64,000 nucleotides of DNA from Planctomycetota bacterium (GCA_016208685.1 JACQXM010000036.1:62001-126000), one strand, 5' to 3'. Positions 35,997 through 44,889 are shown, counted from the first letter of the stretch. Numbers and translations are program-made. Notes: a model not told the origin generated them from the letters alone.

Positions 35997-37110
35997 ATGG
36001 CCATCGAAAACGTCACCACCGCCCTTCAGGACCTTTCGGCCCGGATCGTAGCCATCCGGGACTCGCTTTGACCTCCCCGCCAAAGTAGAGGCCCTCGCCG
36101 GCGTGGAGCGGGAGATGGCCGCCCCCAACTTCTGGGACAACCCCGAGACCGCTCGGCAGACCGTGCAACGGCTCAAGTCGCTCAAGGCGGTCGTGGATCC
36201 CTTGCGCCGTCTTATCGCCAAATGCGACGAATGCCGCGCTATGGAGGAGCTTCTGGCGGAAGCGGACGATCCCGAAGTGCGCCAGGAGCTCGAGGCCGGC
36301 GTGGTGTCCTTGAACCGGGACGTCGATCACGTCGAGCTTCTCACGTTGCTCTCCGGGCCCAACGACGCGCGGCACTGCTACTTCAGCATCCAGGCGGGCA
36401 CCGGCGGCGACGACGCCTGCGACTGGGCGGAGATGCTCCTGCGCATGTACTTGCGTTACTTCGAGCGCAACGAGTTCGAGGTGGAAGAGCTCTCCATGCG
36501 CTACGGCGAGAACGCCGGCATCCAGTCGTGCAGCTTCCTGGTGAAGGCACCCTATGCATTCGGGTATCTGTCGTGCGAGGTGGGCGTGCACCGGCTGGTG
36601 CGCATCTCGCCGTTCAGCGCGCAGGGCAAACGCGAGACCAGCTTCGCGGCCGTCGATGCCCAGCCGGAACTCGACGACGTGGACATCGACATCGACTGGG
36701 ACAAGGACGTTCGCGAGGACACCTATCGCGCCGGCGGCAAGGGCGGCCAGCACGTCAACAAGACCTCGTCCGCGGTTCGCCTGACGCACCTGGCGACGGG
36801 GCTGGTGGCGCAGTGCCAGAACGAGCGGTCGCAGCACAAGAACCGTGCCACGGCACGTAAGATGCTGCTGGCAAGGCTGTACCAGGTGGAGCAGGCCAAG
36901 CGGGACAGCGAACTCGCCAAGGTCTACAGCGAAAAAGGGCAGATCGGCTGGGGAAACGCCATACGCAGCTACTTCCTCTACCCCGAGCAACGCGTGAAGG
37001 ATGCACGAACCGGTGAGGTTACCTCGAACACCCAGGGCGTCCTCGATGGCGACATCCAGGCGTTCATTGACGCGGAGCTCCGCCGGCGTGCGGCAGCGCG
37101 TCATAAGTAG
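35997..37110 (+). CDS. prfB: Peptide chain release factor 2, with programmed +1 frameshift
   Basis: Release factor 2 terminates translation at UGA and UAA. The first frame runs ATG (MAIENVTTALQD) for 24 codons to CTT TGA; reading shifts +1 at CTTTGAC and continues DLPAKVEALAG in the second frame to the end, giving about 370 residues, normal for RF2. The stop-recognition tripeptide SPF is in RISPFSAQ and the catalytic GGQ in GGKGGQHVNKTSSAVRLTH. The frameshift autoregulates RF2: low RF2 lets ribosomes pause at UGA and slip. An annotation starting at 36103 would miss 35 N-terminal residues. Confidence 0.95.
36066..36072 (+). promoter_or_regulatory. Programmed +1 frameshift site CTTTGAC in prfB
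   Basis: CTT TGA C is the canonical RF2 recoding site: the peptidyl-tRNA on CUU slips to UUU while UGA is slowly read. The upstream bases CCGGGA at about six bases give only a weak Shine-Dalgarno-like stimulator compared with the AGGGGG of E. coli. Confidence 0.9.
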
Positions 37111-37264
37111 GTCCACCGCTATCCGGGCACGGCAGACGTTGCTTCAGGTTGTTGCCCACCGGCGCGAAAGGTACATTGATCCCACCGTGCCGAGTGTTTA
37201 TCCCGATTCCGCTGGGAGACGCGGGCACGTTCACGGTAGGTTCCGGTCGGTGGAGGACAGAATC

Positions 37265-37498
37265 ATGGCCAAGTCGGGACCCCAGAAGCGTTCACTGGCA
37301 CAGGTTCGTGCGGAGTACGATCAGAAGCTGATGAGCATCGACGGCGTCGTGGGCGTCGGCGAAGGCGAGGACGACCGCGGCCCGTTCATCAAGGTGTACG
37401 TCGCGCGGAAGACAAGCAGCTTGATGCGCCAGATTCCCTCGCAGATCAACGGCTACGGCGTTGACGTGGAAGTTACGGGCGAGTTCGACGCCTTGTAG
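37265..37498 (+). CDS. Small conserved-looking protein of unknown function
   Basis: A 77-residue protein, MAKSGPQKRS at the start. Its core (SIDGVVGVGEGEDDRGPFIKVYVARK) resembles the short V-V-G-V-G...I-x-V-Y-V modules found alone and as propeptide-like regions of secreted proteases, where they fold as a small alpha/beta unit. No signal peptide. Function unknown. It follows prfB by about 150 bases; an in-frame overlap with the prfB 3' end is only a longer open frame without meaning. Confidence 0.6.
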   Translation: MAKSGPQKRSLAQVRAEYDQKLMSIDGVVGVGEGEDDRGPFIKVYVARKTSSLMRQIPSQINGYGVDVEVTGEFDAL

Positions 37499-37619
37499 GC
37501 GCGCGCCCGGTCGGCGTCCGCCGGACGCGGACCGGCGTTTGGCCTCTTGTCGCGCAACATGCGCGCAGCTTGCGCCGAAGGCGGATTTCGCCATTCGACA
37601 TTCGCGGCCGCAGGCCGTC

Positions 37620-38663
37620 TTAAAACAACAGCCCCTGGTCGGCCGCAACTACCTGGCTTTTCCCCTCGAAGGGCAGGTTCAGGTGCTCATACGCGGGCCG
37701 CGTCGCTTGGCGACCCTGGCGTGTGCGGATGACGAACCCGATCTGTAGCAGATACGGCTCGACCATGTCCTCCAGCGTATCGCGCTCCTGGCCCATGGTG
37801 GCGGCGAGCGCCTCGATGCCCGCCGGTCCCCCGCCGTAGACCTTGATGAGCGCCGTCAGGAACGCCCGGTCCAGCTCGTCGAGCCCCAGCTCGTCTACCT
37901 GCTGAATATCCAGGGCGTCACGGACCACATCCGGCGCCAGAACGCCGTCAGCGCGGACCTGGGCGTAATCTCGAACACGCTTGAGCAGGCGGTTGGCGAC
38001 CCGCGGCGTGCCCCGGCTGCGCAGGGCGATGATCTCCAGCGCCCCGGATCGGGCGGTGAGCGCGAGCTTGCCCGCTGAGCGACGGAGGATCGTCGTGAGT
38101 TCGTCCGGCGTGTAGAAGTCGAAATGGTACGAATGCCCGAAGCGATCGCGAAGCGCCCCGCTGAGCAGTCCGGCCCGGGTCGTGGCCCCGATCAGCGTGA
38201 ACTGCCGTAGCGCGAAGTTCACCACTCGCCCGCTCAGGCCGCCTTCGATGGTGAAATCCACCCGGAAGTCCTCCATCGCCGGATAGAGGAACTCCTCGAC
38301 CACGGTGGGCAGGCGGTGGATCTCGTCGATGAAGAGCACGTCGCCCGTTTCCAGGTTGGTGAGCAGCGCCATGAGGTCCGCCTGCTTGGCCAGCGATGGA
38401 CCCGAGGTGAGCCGCGGCGGCTTGCCCGTCATCTCCCTTGCTATCACGTTGGCCAGTGTGGTCTTGCCCAGGCCGGGCGGACCGTCGAGAAGCAGATGCT
38501 CCAGCGGTTCACGGCGCTGTCGCGCCGCCTGCATGGCGATCTCCAGCTTCTCCAGCACGGCTCGCTGGCCGATCATCTCGGCTATGCTCTGCGGGCGCAG
38601 GGCGAAATCCACGGACTCATCGCCCGTGTTCGTCTGTCCGGAAATCAATCGGTCTCGCGCCAT
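37620..38663 (-). CDS. ruvB: Holliday junction branch-migration ATPase RuvB
   Basis: A 347-residue AAA+ motor that drives branch migration with RuvA and RuvC. Walker A GPPGLGKTT, Walker B VLFIDEIHRL, sensor 1 LIGATTRAG, the arginine-finger-region FGHSYHFDFYT and SRGTPRVANRLLKRVRDYAQV of the winged-helix domain are all typical. The ATG at MARDRLISG is chosen; 27 further codons upstream are not conserved-looking. ruvA and ruvC are not in the window. The gene ends close to the converging small gene at 37.5 kb. Confidence 0.95.
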   Translation of the reverse strand: MARDRLISGQTNTGDESVDFALRPQSIAEMIGQRAVLEKLEIAMQAARQRREPLEHLLLDGPPGLGKTTLANVIAREMTGKPPRLTSGPSLAKQADLMALLTNLETGDVLFIDEIHRLPTVVEEFLYPAMEDFRVDFTIEGGLSGRVVNFALRQFTLIGATTRAGLLSGALRDRFGHSYHFDFYTPDELTTILRRSAGKLALTARSGALEIIALRSRGTPRVANRLLKRVRDYAQVRADGVLAPDVVRDALDIQQVDELGLDELDRAFLTALIKVYGGGPAGIEALAATMGQERDTLEDMVEPYLLQIGFVIRTRQGRQATRPAYEHLNLPFEGKSQVVAADQGLLF

Positions 38664-39079
38664 GCTGTGTGTCGCGACGCAGCGCCGTCCGCTCGTCCGC
38701 GCGCTGCGGTGCTTCCGAACCGCGCTGCGTGCCGGCCACCACACCGGTCGGAAACTGAGGCGGGCGGCGTCAGGCTGGGGGAATCATATCTTCGGGCGGG
38801 CGTTAGGCCACTCTCGCCGGTCCCGTCCTCACCGGAGCGCGGACGAAACGCAGCGGCGCCGGCGGTCCGGTCGGTCGCGCGGGCAGTGGGGAAGACGGAC
38901 TGGATCCGGACTTCGGAATTGCGAATCAGGAATTCCTGGGCTGCCGGCGTCAGCCAGTGGGGTTCCCGGGCTCCTGGGGACCGACCCCCCAGCCGGTCAT
39001 TTCCGCTCGGGCGCGGCCACACTATACTCATGGACGAACTGGAATCCGGGCCCTACAAGGCAACCAAGGGTGATCGACC
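38664..39079. other. Divergent intergenic region, ruvB/Clp-N gene
   Basis: About 415 bases. Several long open frames cross it, but their translations are Arg/Pro/Ser-rich and resemble no family. No repeat copy or RNA gene was recognised. Confidence 0.4.
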
Positions 39080-39796
39080 ATGCACGAACGCTTCTCCGAC
39101 CGGGCGCGGCACGCGATGGCGCTGGCGAATCGCGAGGCCGCCAAGTTGAACCACGACTACCTTGCCCCCGGGCACCTGATGCTCGGCCTGATCGCCGAAG
39201 GCGAGTGCGTAGCCACCGCGGCCCTGCGCCTGCTGGAGGTTGATCTGGAGAAAGTGCGCTTGGAGGTCGCCTCGCGCATGGACAAGGGTACGGGCAACGG
39301 GACCATTGGCCGCCGAGCGCAAACGCAGGAGCTCAAGGACGTCATCGCCCTGGCCATATCCGAGGCGCGCAAGTACGAGCACCGCTACGTGGGCACGGAG
39401 CATCTGATTCTCGCCCTCGTCGCCCAGGCGGACTCCATACCTTCGAAAGTGTTGCGGGCCCAAGGCCTGAAGATCGAGAGCTTGCGCGAGCGGGCCCTGG
39501 GCCTTCTGCAGTCGGCGATCGACGCGGGGCACGACCTGGCACACTCCCGGCACGGCGACTTCGAGTGGGTGCATCAACAGGAACTGGCGAAGGCGTTTCG
39601 CTCCCCGAAGTTCTGGCACACCATGATCCTGGCCGTCGACGCCGCGAATCGCCTGGGGGCGGGCGAGATCGAGCCGCCGCACCTGCTGCTCGCACTGCTG
39701 CGCGACGAGCCGAACGGACTCGCTGCGCTGCTGGCGCGAAAGGGAGTTACGGTGGACTGGCTCCGCGAGCAGCTCGGCGCCGCCGCGCCGGCGTGA
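39080..39796 (+). CDS. Stand-alone Clp N-terminal domain protein
   Basis: A 238-residue protein made only of Clp N-type helical repeats. The first pair spans residues 1-145 (FSDRARHAMALANREAAKLN, YLAPGHLMLGLI, then ELKDVIALAISEARKYEHRY, VGTEHLILALV). A third, more diverged half-repeat covers about 155-235 (FHT-like ILAVDAANRLGAGEIEPPHLLLALL). No AAA+ module follows. In ClpA/B/C this domain binds substrates or adaptors; an isolated copy may act as an adaptor or ClpS-like modulator. Followed by an intergenic gap and converging ribD. Confidence 0.82.
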   Translation: MHERFSDRARHAMALANREAAKLNHDYLAPGHLMLGLIAEGECVATAALRLLEVDLEKVRLEVASRMDKGTGNGTIGRRAQTQELKDVIALAISEARKYEHRYVGTEHLILALVAQADSIPSKVLRAQGLKIESLRERALGLLQSAIDAGHDLAHSRHGDFEWVHQQELAKAFRSPKFWHTMILAVDAANRLGAGEIEPPHLLLALLRDEPNGLAALLARKGVTVDWLREQLGAAAPA

Positions 39797-39931
39797 AGCC
39801 GCGGCTCCGCATAAGGGTCGCGGCACCGTTTCCGCATGTCGCGGTAATCACTTCGCACGGACGCAGCGTTGGCCTCCCCAACCTGAAGCGATGGGGCACC
39901 CGGGGTCATGCTTTTGCGTGGCGAGGGGCGT

Positions 39932-41068
39932 TTACTCCGGGACCGCCGGCGGGTCGGTAAGCCGAAGGCGGTAGAGGACATCGTCGCCGCAGCGCTGTGA
40001 TTGGATTCTCCGCGGGCGCGCGGCGTCGCGCATGCGTTGAGCCGTCCGGCCGGTGACGGAATAGCGGTCCTCGCGCCCGCCCAGGAACAGCGGCGCCACG
40101 AACACCAGCGCCTCGTCCACCAGCCCGGCATCCAGGAACGCCCGCAGCAGCGTCGGCCCCCCCTCCACGAGCAGGTTTGTCACGTCACTGTCGGCCAGGT
40201 CGCTGAGCATCGCGGCCAGGTCGATGCGTTCCTGCCGCACGTTGGCGGCAACCACCTCGACGCCGCGGCGAACCAGCCGCCGTGCCTTGTCGGACGCGGC
40301 GCGCCGCGGCGAGGTGATGACCTGGGTGGGGAAGTCACGCGCCGTGCGCACCAGTCGCGCCCGCTCCGGGATGCGAAGCCGACCATCCAATACCACGCGC
40401 AGCGCCACGCGGCGCACCGGTACGTTACGGGCGGTAAGTAGTGGATCATCGGCGAGCACGGTGCCCGAGCCCACCAGGATGGCGTCCACGCGGGCGCGCA
40501 ACTGGTGGACCCGCCGCCGCGCCGCCTCGCCGGAGATCCAGCGTGAATCCCCACCCGTCGCCGCCAACCGACCGTCGAGGCTCTGCGCCCACTTGGCAAT
40601 GACGTAGGGGCGCCGCAGCAGGTGACGTGTGGTGAACGGTGCCAGGAGCTCCGCAGCCGCAACACCACCGACGCCAACGTCCACGGCGATGCCGGCCGCA
40701 CGCAGGCGGCGCAGGCCCTCGCCGCAGACCAGCGGATAGGGGTCGCGAAGGGCAACCACGACTCGCGCGACGCGAGCCGCGATCAGCGCATCCACGCATG
40801 GCGGAGTTTTGCCGTGGTGACAACAGGGTTCAAGGGAGACGTAGACGGTGGCACCTTCGGGGCTGGATTGGCAGGTCCGCAAAGCGGCCACCTCGGCGTG
40901 GGGGCCGCCGAAGCGACGGTGGCAGCCCTCACCGATGACCCGTCCGTTCTTAACCACCACGCAGCCCACCAGGGGATTGGGCTCCACACGCCCGGCGCCC
41001 TTACGTGCCAGCCAGATGGCACGCTCCATGAATCGCAGGTCCTGCTCGGCGGGTGCGGGGTTGGACAT
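39932..41068 (-). CDS. ribD: Riboflavin biosynthesis protein RibD (deaminase-reductase)
   Basis: A 378-residue bifunctional enzyme of riboflavin synthesis. N-terminal deaminase: PNPLVGCVVVKNGRVIGEG, the zinc site GGPHAEVAAL and EPCCHHGKTPPC. C-terminal reductase from about residue 150: IAKWAQSLDGRLAA, SRWISGEAARRRVHQLRARVD, ILVGSGTVLADDPLLTAR, LLVEGGPTLLRAF. It converts diaminohydroxyphosphoribosyl-aminopyrimidine to the reduced pyrimidinedione. Other rib genes are not adjacent. It precedes nothing on the same strand within 130 bases; lspA follows upstream in the same orientation. Confidence 0.94.
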   Translation of the reverse strand: MSNPAPAEQDLRFMERAIWLARKGAGRVEPNPLVGCVVVKNGRVIGEGCHRRFGGPHAEVAALRTCQSSPEGATVYVSLEPCCHHGKTPPCVDALIAARVARVVVALRDPYPLVCGEGLRRLRAAGIAVDVGVGGVAAAELLAPFTTRHLLRRPYVIAKWAQSLDGRLAATGGDSRWISGEAARRRVHQLRARVDAILVGSGTVLADDPLLTARNVPVRRVALRVVLDGRLRIPERARLVRTARDFPTQVITSPRRAASDKARRLVRRGVEVVAANVRQERIDLAAMLSDLADSDVTNLLVEGGPTLLRAFLDAGLVDEALVFVAPLFLGGREDRYSVTGRTAQRMRDAARPRRIQSQRCGDDVLYRLRLTDPPAVPE

Positions 41069-41164
41069 GTGCGGCTCGATCCGGCTGCCACGCGTCTCGG
41101 GGGACGCGCCCTCGGTGCAACCATAACCGCGGCGGCGGGCAGCACCAAGTGCGGTTCGCTGCAG

Positions 41165-41911
41165 CTACGCCGTGGCGTCTTCCGACTCGCCGGGCTTGCG
41201 TTCCAGCCAGGAGGCGAAGAGCAGCACGCACACGCCGCACACCAGAGCGCTGTCGGCGATGTTGAACACCCAGGGCCAGATGTCCCTGCCCCCCACGCGC
41301 GGCAGCCACGCGGGAAAGGAGGGGGTGAACTTGATGAAGTCGCGGACCACGCCCTGGCGTGTCACGACGACCTCGTCGCTCGGATAGCTGCGCGGGCGCG
41401 TGCCCTCGGGCCAGTCTCCCACGCGGACCTTGTCCTCTCCTTCCGTGTTGACCAGCGTGCCGATCATCGTGGTCTCGAGGCCGCCGGCGCGGTTGGTGCG
41501 CACCACGTCCGCCTTCATGAACGCCCGGTCGTAGAGGTTCCCCAGCGCCCCGGCCAGGACCAGGGCAAGTGCCACATGTGTGATACGTTGGGAAGGGGCG
41601 CTGCGCGCGAAGAGGTAGAACACGAACCCCAGGGCGAAGAGCGAAGCGGCGAGGAACAGCTCCACGTAGCCGGAGAAGGAGCCGAATACCGCCCCGTCGT
41701 TGAGCGAACGGCGGAGCAGCAACCATCCGCCGATCAGGGGCCGCTCCTCGTCCGGGCGCAGCGTGGCGAAGGCCCAGCGTTTGCTCAGCAAGTCGGCGGC
41801 GACGGCACCGACCGCGACGATCCAGAACCGAAGGTGGGACGGTACGTGGCTCAGCGCGGCGGCGGGAGGCGACCGATGGGAATGGGAATCAACGCCCGGC
41901 GCGGGCAGCAT
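41165..41911 (-). CDS. lspA: Signal peptidase II LspA with periplasmic-loop insertion
   Basis: A 248-residue inner-membrane aspartyl protease that removes signal peptides from prolipoproteins. Four hydrophobic helices; DLLSKRW, NDGAVFG, GALGNLYDRAF (first catalytic aspartate), VRDFIKF and NIADSALVCG (second catalytic aspartate) are present. It is about 80 residues longer than E. coli LspA. A ~50-residue hydrophilic insertion (MKADVVRTNRAGGLETT onwards) separates GNLYDR from VRDFIKF, and another short loop follows. A nearby need for LspA is clear from the lipoproteins in this window. It begins 14 bases after the DksA-like gene, so the pair is an operon. Confidence 0.92.
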   Translation of the reverse strand: MLPAPGVDSHSHRSPPAAALSHVPSHLRFWIVAVGAVAADLLSKRWAFATLRPDEERPLIGGWLLLRRSLNDGAVFGSFSGYVELFLAASLFALGFVFYLFARSAPSQRITHVALALVLAGALGNLYDRAFMKADVVRTNRAGGLETTMIGTLVNTEGEDKVRVGDWPEGTRPRSYPSDEVVVTRQGVVRDFIKFTPSFPAWLPRVGGRDIWPWVFNIADSALVCGVCVLLFASWLERKPGESEDATA

Positions 41912-41925
41912 GGCCTTGGCCCCGT

Positions 41926-42699
41926 TCAGGTCGCGCGGCCTTCTTCACGCGCCCGGGCGTATTCGATGCAGTATTTGGCCCAGGGCTTGGCCCGCAGACG
42001 CGCGAGCCCGATGGGCTTGTTGGTGCCCAGGCAAATCCCGTAGGTCTTGTCTTCGATGCGCGCCAGCGCTTCGTCGATCTCCCGCAGGCGCTCCTGTTCG
42101 TTGGCCAGCAGGCCGATGGTAAACTCCTGCTCCCAGTTGTCGCTGCCTAAGTCCGCCATGTGGATGGGCATCGAGGAATGGTCGCCGGACCCGGGGCCCT
42201 TGCGGTTGACCACTTCGCTCGCCAGGTGCGACACGTCCCCGACGATCTCCGCCCGCTTTCTCAGCAGCAGATCCTTGAACTCCTGCAATTGTCTCGCGGT
42301 GAGGAACGTCTTGCGGATGGGCTCGCTCTCTTTGAACTGCACGGGATCCTGCGAGGTCGCGGAGGCAGCCCCCAGCGGCAACCTGGGCGCTTGAGCAAGG
42401 GCACGGGTCGCCGGCTTGGAGTTGCTGTTGGTGGCCGCGGCCGTCTGCCGGGAGACGGCCTCCACCGTGGCCGGTGTGGCCGCAGGCCGCGGTTTCGCCG
42501 CGCCACCACGGGCAGCACGAGCTTCCGGCGGCTTCCCACTGCCGCGCGGCTTCGGCGCCTGTGCGCGTGCCGGCTTGGCGGCGACGCGGGCGGCGGGCTT
42601 ACGCGGTTTGGAGCTGGTCTTGCTTTTCGGTTTCTTCGCCAACGGCTTACTCGCCTTCACCGGCGCCGCCCGGTTCGCTTCTAACCTCTTGTCAGACAA
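41926..42699 (-). CDS. DksA/TraR-family protein with degenerate zinc finger
   Basis: A 257-residue protein. Residues 1-110 are a Lys/Pro/Ala-rich, probably disordered and nucleic-acid-binding tail. From about 130 comes a DksA-like coiled coil (LLLRKRAEIVGDVSHLASEV, a D-x-x-x-D-like tip region) and the globular part IEDKTYGICLGTNKPIGLARL ending WAKYCIEYAR. DksA normally has a C4 zinc finger (C-x-x-C...C-x-x-C); here only one cysteine of each pair remains. The fold and family are clear but zinc binding is doubtful. Likely an RNA-polymerase secondary-channel regulator. The start is TTG, 27 bases downstream of a good promoter. Confidence 0.82.
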   Translation of the reverse strand: MSDKRLEANRAAPVKASKPLAKKPKSKTSSKPRKPAARVAAKPARAQAPKPRGSGKPPEARAARGGAAKPRPAATPATVEAVSRQTAAATNSNSKPATRALAQAPRLPLGAASATSQDPVQFKESEPIRKTFLTARQLQEFKDLLLRKRAEIVGDVSHLASEVVNRKGPGSGDHSSMPIHMADLGSDNWEQEFTIGLLANEQERLREIDEALARIEDKTYGICLGTNKPIGLARLRAKPWAKYCIEYARAREEGRAT

Positions 42700-42725
42700 A
42701 GAGTAATGATTCTACGAAACGTCAC

Positions 42726-42754
42726 AGTATAGGACGGCGTCGGCTGCATGTCAA
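42726..42754 (-). promoter_or_regulatory. Sigma-70 promoter of the DksA-like/lspA operon
   Basis: On the minus strand TTGACA (perfect -35) is separated by 17 bases from TATACT (5 of 6). The start codon is about 27 bases beyond the -10. The best promoter match in the window. Confidence 0.7.
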
Positions 42755-43050
42755 GGGACAATGCGCTTGCCCAAAACCGCGAACCATAGTCAGCACGGCG
42801 CGCGGGCGGCATCCCCGGCCGCCGATTCCCAGACCCTCGTCGTCGCCGCAGCGCTCCCGTCGCCCCACGAGCACCGCTCAAAGCGGGGCTCGTTGCGACA
42901 CCGTTGTGCCGCTTATACGTCGCATGCCGAGCCCAGGTTTCACGGTTGGAGATTTTCGAATCGGCGCCGTGGGCGGCGCTGGACGACGACTTTGCTTTCC
43001 GGCGTAATAGAGCGCTCGATCCGCTTCCTTCTGGCCTACGGAGTTCGACG
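42755..43050. other. Intergenic remainder between divergent genes
   Basis: About 300 bases beyond the DksA-operon promoter and before the small membrane-anchored gene. Nothing recognisable apart from that promoter; open frames are compositional. Confidence 0.35.
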
Positions 43051-43479
43051 ATGAAGACGCTCTTCAAGCTCATCGTGGCGCTCGGCATCCTCCTGACGCT
43101 CGCGTATTACCTGGGGGGCGTGCGCGGCTTCGACGCGTCGCAGCAGGGGCGCGACGCCCGCGCGGCGATTGGTCCCGGCATGTCGTGGCAGCAGGTGTTC
43201 GCGGCCACCCGGGAGCCCAAGAAGTATCGTGCCATCCTCAAGGAGACCAAGAAGGTGGGCGGGCAGACGCAGGAGTTCCTGGTGCCGGGTCCGGAGAACA
43301 AGTTCCGCCGCGAGGCGCTGGCGGCGAGGTTGGCGGAGAATAGCTTACCCCACGGCTTCCTCTGCACCTTCCGCTACTCGGAGTCCGTGGCCTTCACCGT
43401 AACCTTCGACGGAGGCGGAAACGTGGTGGCTGTCGAAGACGCGGCGACCATGGCGGATTTGCTGCAAACGAGCGAGTGA
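43051..43479 (+). CDS. Membrane-anchored protein of unknown function
   Basis: A 142-residue protein with an uncleaved or signal-type N-terminal helix (LIVALGILLTLAYYLGGV) and a soluble domain of about 110 residues. GPGMSWQQVFAATREPKKYR looks like the G-M-s-x-x-x-V...G-x-P turn of SmpA/BamE-like small periplasmic domains. PHGFLCTFRYSESVAFTVTF gives a beta-hairpin pair. I recall similar uncharacterised planctomycete proteins, but no function. Probably periplasmic and tethered. Confidence 0.65.
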   Translation: MKTLFKLIVALGILLTLAYYLGGVRGFDASQQGRDARAAIGPGMSWQQVFAATREPKKYRAILKETKKVGGQTQEFLVPGPENKFRREALAARLAENSLPHGFLCTFRYSESVAFTVTFDGGGNVVAVEDAATMADLLQTSE

Positions 43480-43612
43480 CGCACTCTATCACTGCCGACT
43501 GCTTTGGCTCTGGTACACAGCACACTACGGTCCGGGCAGGGTGTGCTTCCGCCGCGGCGCATCGCGTCGGTGCGCGCGGGACAGGTTCCGCTCGTTACTC
43601 GTCACGAGTCGG

Positions 43613-44539
43613 CTATTGCGCAGGATACGGGAGCCAGCCCATCGGCGATTGGAAATCAAGCTCCCAAAGCGCATTCACGTACTTCGCCGCGCCGTCCTCG
43701 TCGGGGAACAGGCTCCACCGGTTTATGTTCATCCTATTCAGCCACTTTAAGCAACCGATGCGGTCCTGATTCGGGATGATCACCTTGTGTACAACGGTGC
43801 TGCGCAGTTCATCGCTCCGCGCGGGGAAGCCTTTCCACTTCATCCTGACGAAGTCCTCCAAAGAACTTCCGGACGGCATTCCGAGAAAGACCGTGGCCTG
43901 GCTGTCCTGCCGGAACCCAACGTGCGTTCTAGGCACTACAAACCTAGGAGTTGGGAACGCGAAGCCCTCGGCCGTTGCGAAAGCAGCGTTGAGATGCTCC
44001 GCCTCACACTCTGTCGTAGCGGGGCGTGCCATGTTCGACAGGAACGCCGAGTGCAGGGCGAACACCGCGCGCTGTTCCGGCTCGCCGAACTCGCCGTCGT
44101 TCCGTCGGCACTCTTTCTCCTCCATGGCGAAAAAAAGCGCAATATAGGGTGAGTAGGTCCAGTCCAACAAGGGTGTCGCGAGGCCGTGCTGCTGTGCGTA
44201 AGCCCACCACTCCTCCGGAGAGAAATCAGGCGCGGCCGGACCACGGGCGCGCCGAGCGGCCTCCTGGAACGCGCGCAGGTGGATGTCCCTGCACGCTGGG
44301 GGGACCCGGAACGCCGAAGGCACCCCCCCGCCGGTGTTCTTCCGGGTTGGGAACCGCTTTTCCAGCCGGTCTATCGTCGAAATAAGCGGCCAACCTACAT
44401 CCGCCTGCCCGCGGAAGACGTGAACCTCGTCTTCTGAATACCCGTCTTTCACGAACTTGTCGAACTGCTCCCACGACTCCAGCGTCCACTGGCAAACCCC
44501 ACGGTCGAAGGAGTCGGGCTTTACCGGCGAAGGCGTCAC
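43613..44539 (-). CDS. FRG-domain protein, third gene of an MNT-HEPN-FRG operon
   Basis: A 308-residue protein of the FRG family, named for the conserved F/Y-R-G motif: VFRGQADVGWPLISTIDR (about residues 40-57), then WWAYAQQHGLATPLLDWTYS, PYIALFFA, which is the most diagnostic FRG block. FRG proteins are common in mobile and defence contexts, but their biochemistry is unclear. The start GTG overlaps the hepT stop (GTGA), so it is translated from the same message as the toxin-antitoxin pair. No hydrophobic segment. Confidence 0.82.
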   Translation of the reverse strand: MTPSPVKPDSFDRGVCQWTLESWEQFDKFVKDGYSEDEVHVFRGQADVGWPLISTIDRLEKRFPTRKNTGGGVPSAFRVPPACRDIHLRAFQEAARRARGPAAPDFSPEEWWAYAQQHGLATPLLDWTYSPYIALFFAMEEKECRRNDGEFGEPEQRAVFALHSAFLSNMARPATTECEAEHLNAAFATAEGFAFPTPRFVVPRTHVGFRQDSQATVFLGMPSGSSLEDFVRMKWKGFPARSDELRSTVVHKVIIPNQDRIGCLKWLNRMNINRWSLFPDEDGAAKYVNALWELDFQSPMGWLPYPAQ

Positions 44540-44889
44540 GGCTCGCGCGTTTCCTCCTGCAGAAGTTGTCCAACTTGACGGCGCAGCACGGGGAGCTGCG
44601 CACGCACGACCTTCCACACCCGCTCGTCCTCGATGAGATCGTAACCGTGGATCAGCGCGTTACGCAGGGCGACGATACGCGGGACCTCACCAATGCGTGC
44701 CGCCAACGTTGGGTCAAGCCTCGAAACCTTATTGACCGCCTCCCCGATGATCTCCAGGTTCCGTTCGATCGCCTGGCGCAGTTGGCGATCCTCGCGGTAT
44801 TCCTCGAGCGTTCGATCGTGCGCTAGTTCGGCGATGAACGACGCGGCGTCCAGCACGTCCTCCAGCAGCTTGAGCAGCTTAGGCTGCAT
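44536..44889 (-). CDS. hepT: HepT-like HEPN-domain RNase toxin
   Basis: A 117-residue four-helix HEPN protein. The R-x4-6-H motif is RNALIHGY (about residues 84-91) with the tyrosine that the MntA partner AMPylates in characterised systems. The helix AIERNLEIIGEAVNKVS is also typical. HepT cleaves RNA when free. Its ATG lies inside the end of the MNT gene (11-base overlap), and its TGA overlaps the FRG gene start, so all three are tightly coupled. Confidence 0.9.
   Translation of the reverse strand: MQPKLLKLLEDVLDAASFIAELAHDRTLEEYREDRQLRQAIERNLEIIGEAVNKVSRLDPTLAARIGEVPRIVALRNALIHGYDLIEDERVWKVVRAQLPVLRRQVGQLLQEETREP

Noticed and set aside
37001-37264. Longer start for the 77-residue gene at 37.3 kb
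   Set aside because: The extension overlaps the prfB 3' end in another frame and reads as arginine-rich noise; ATG 37265 gives a compact protein.
44204-44343. Start of the FRG protein at the upstream ATG (44617)
   Set aside because: That start lies inside hepT and adds 26 residues unlike the family; the GTG overlapping the hepT stop is the natural coupled start.
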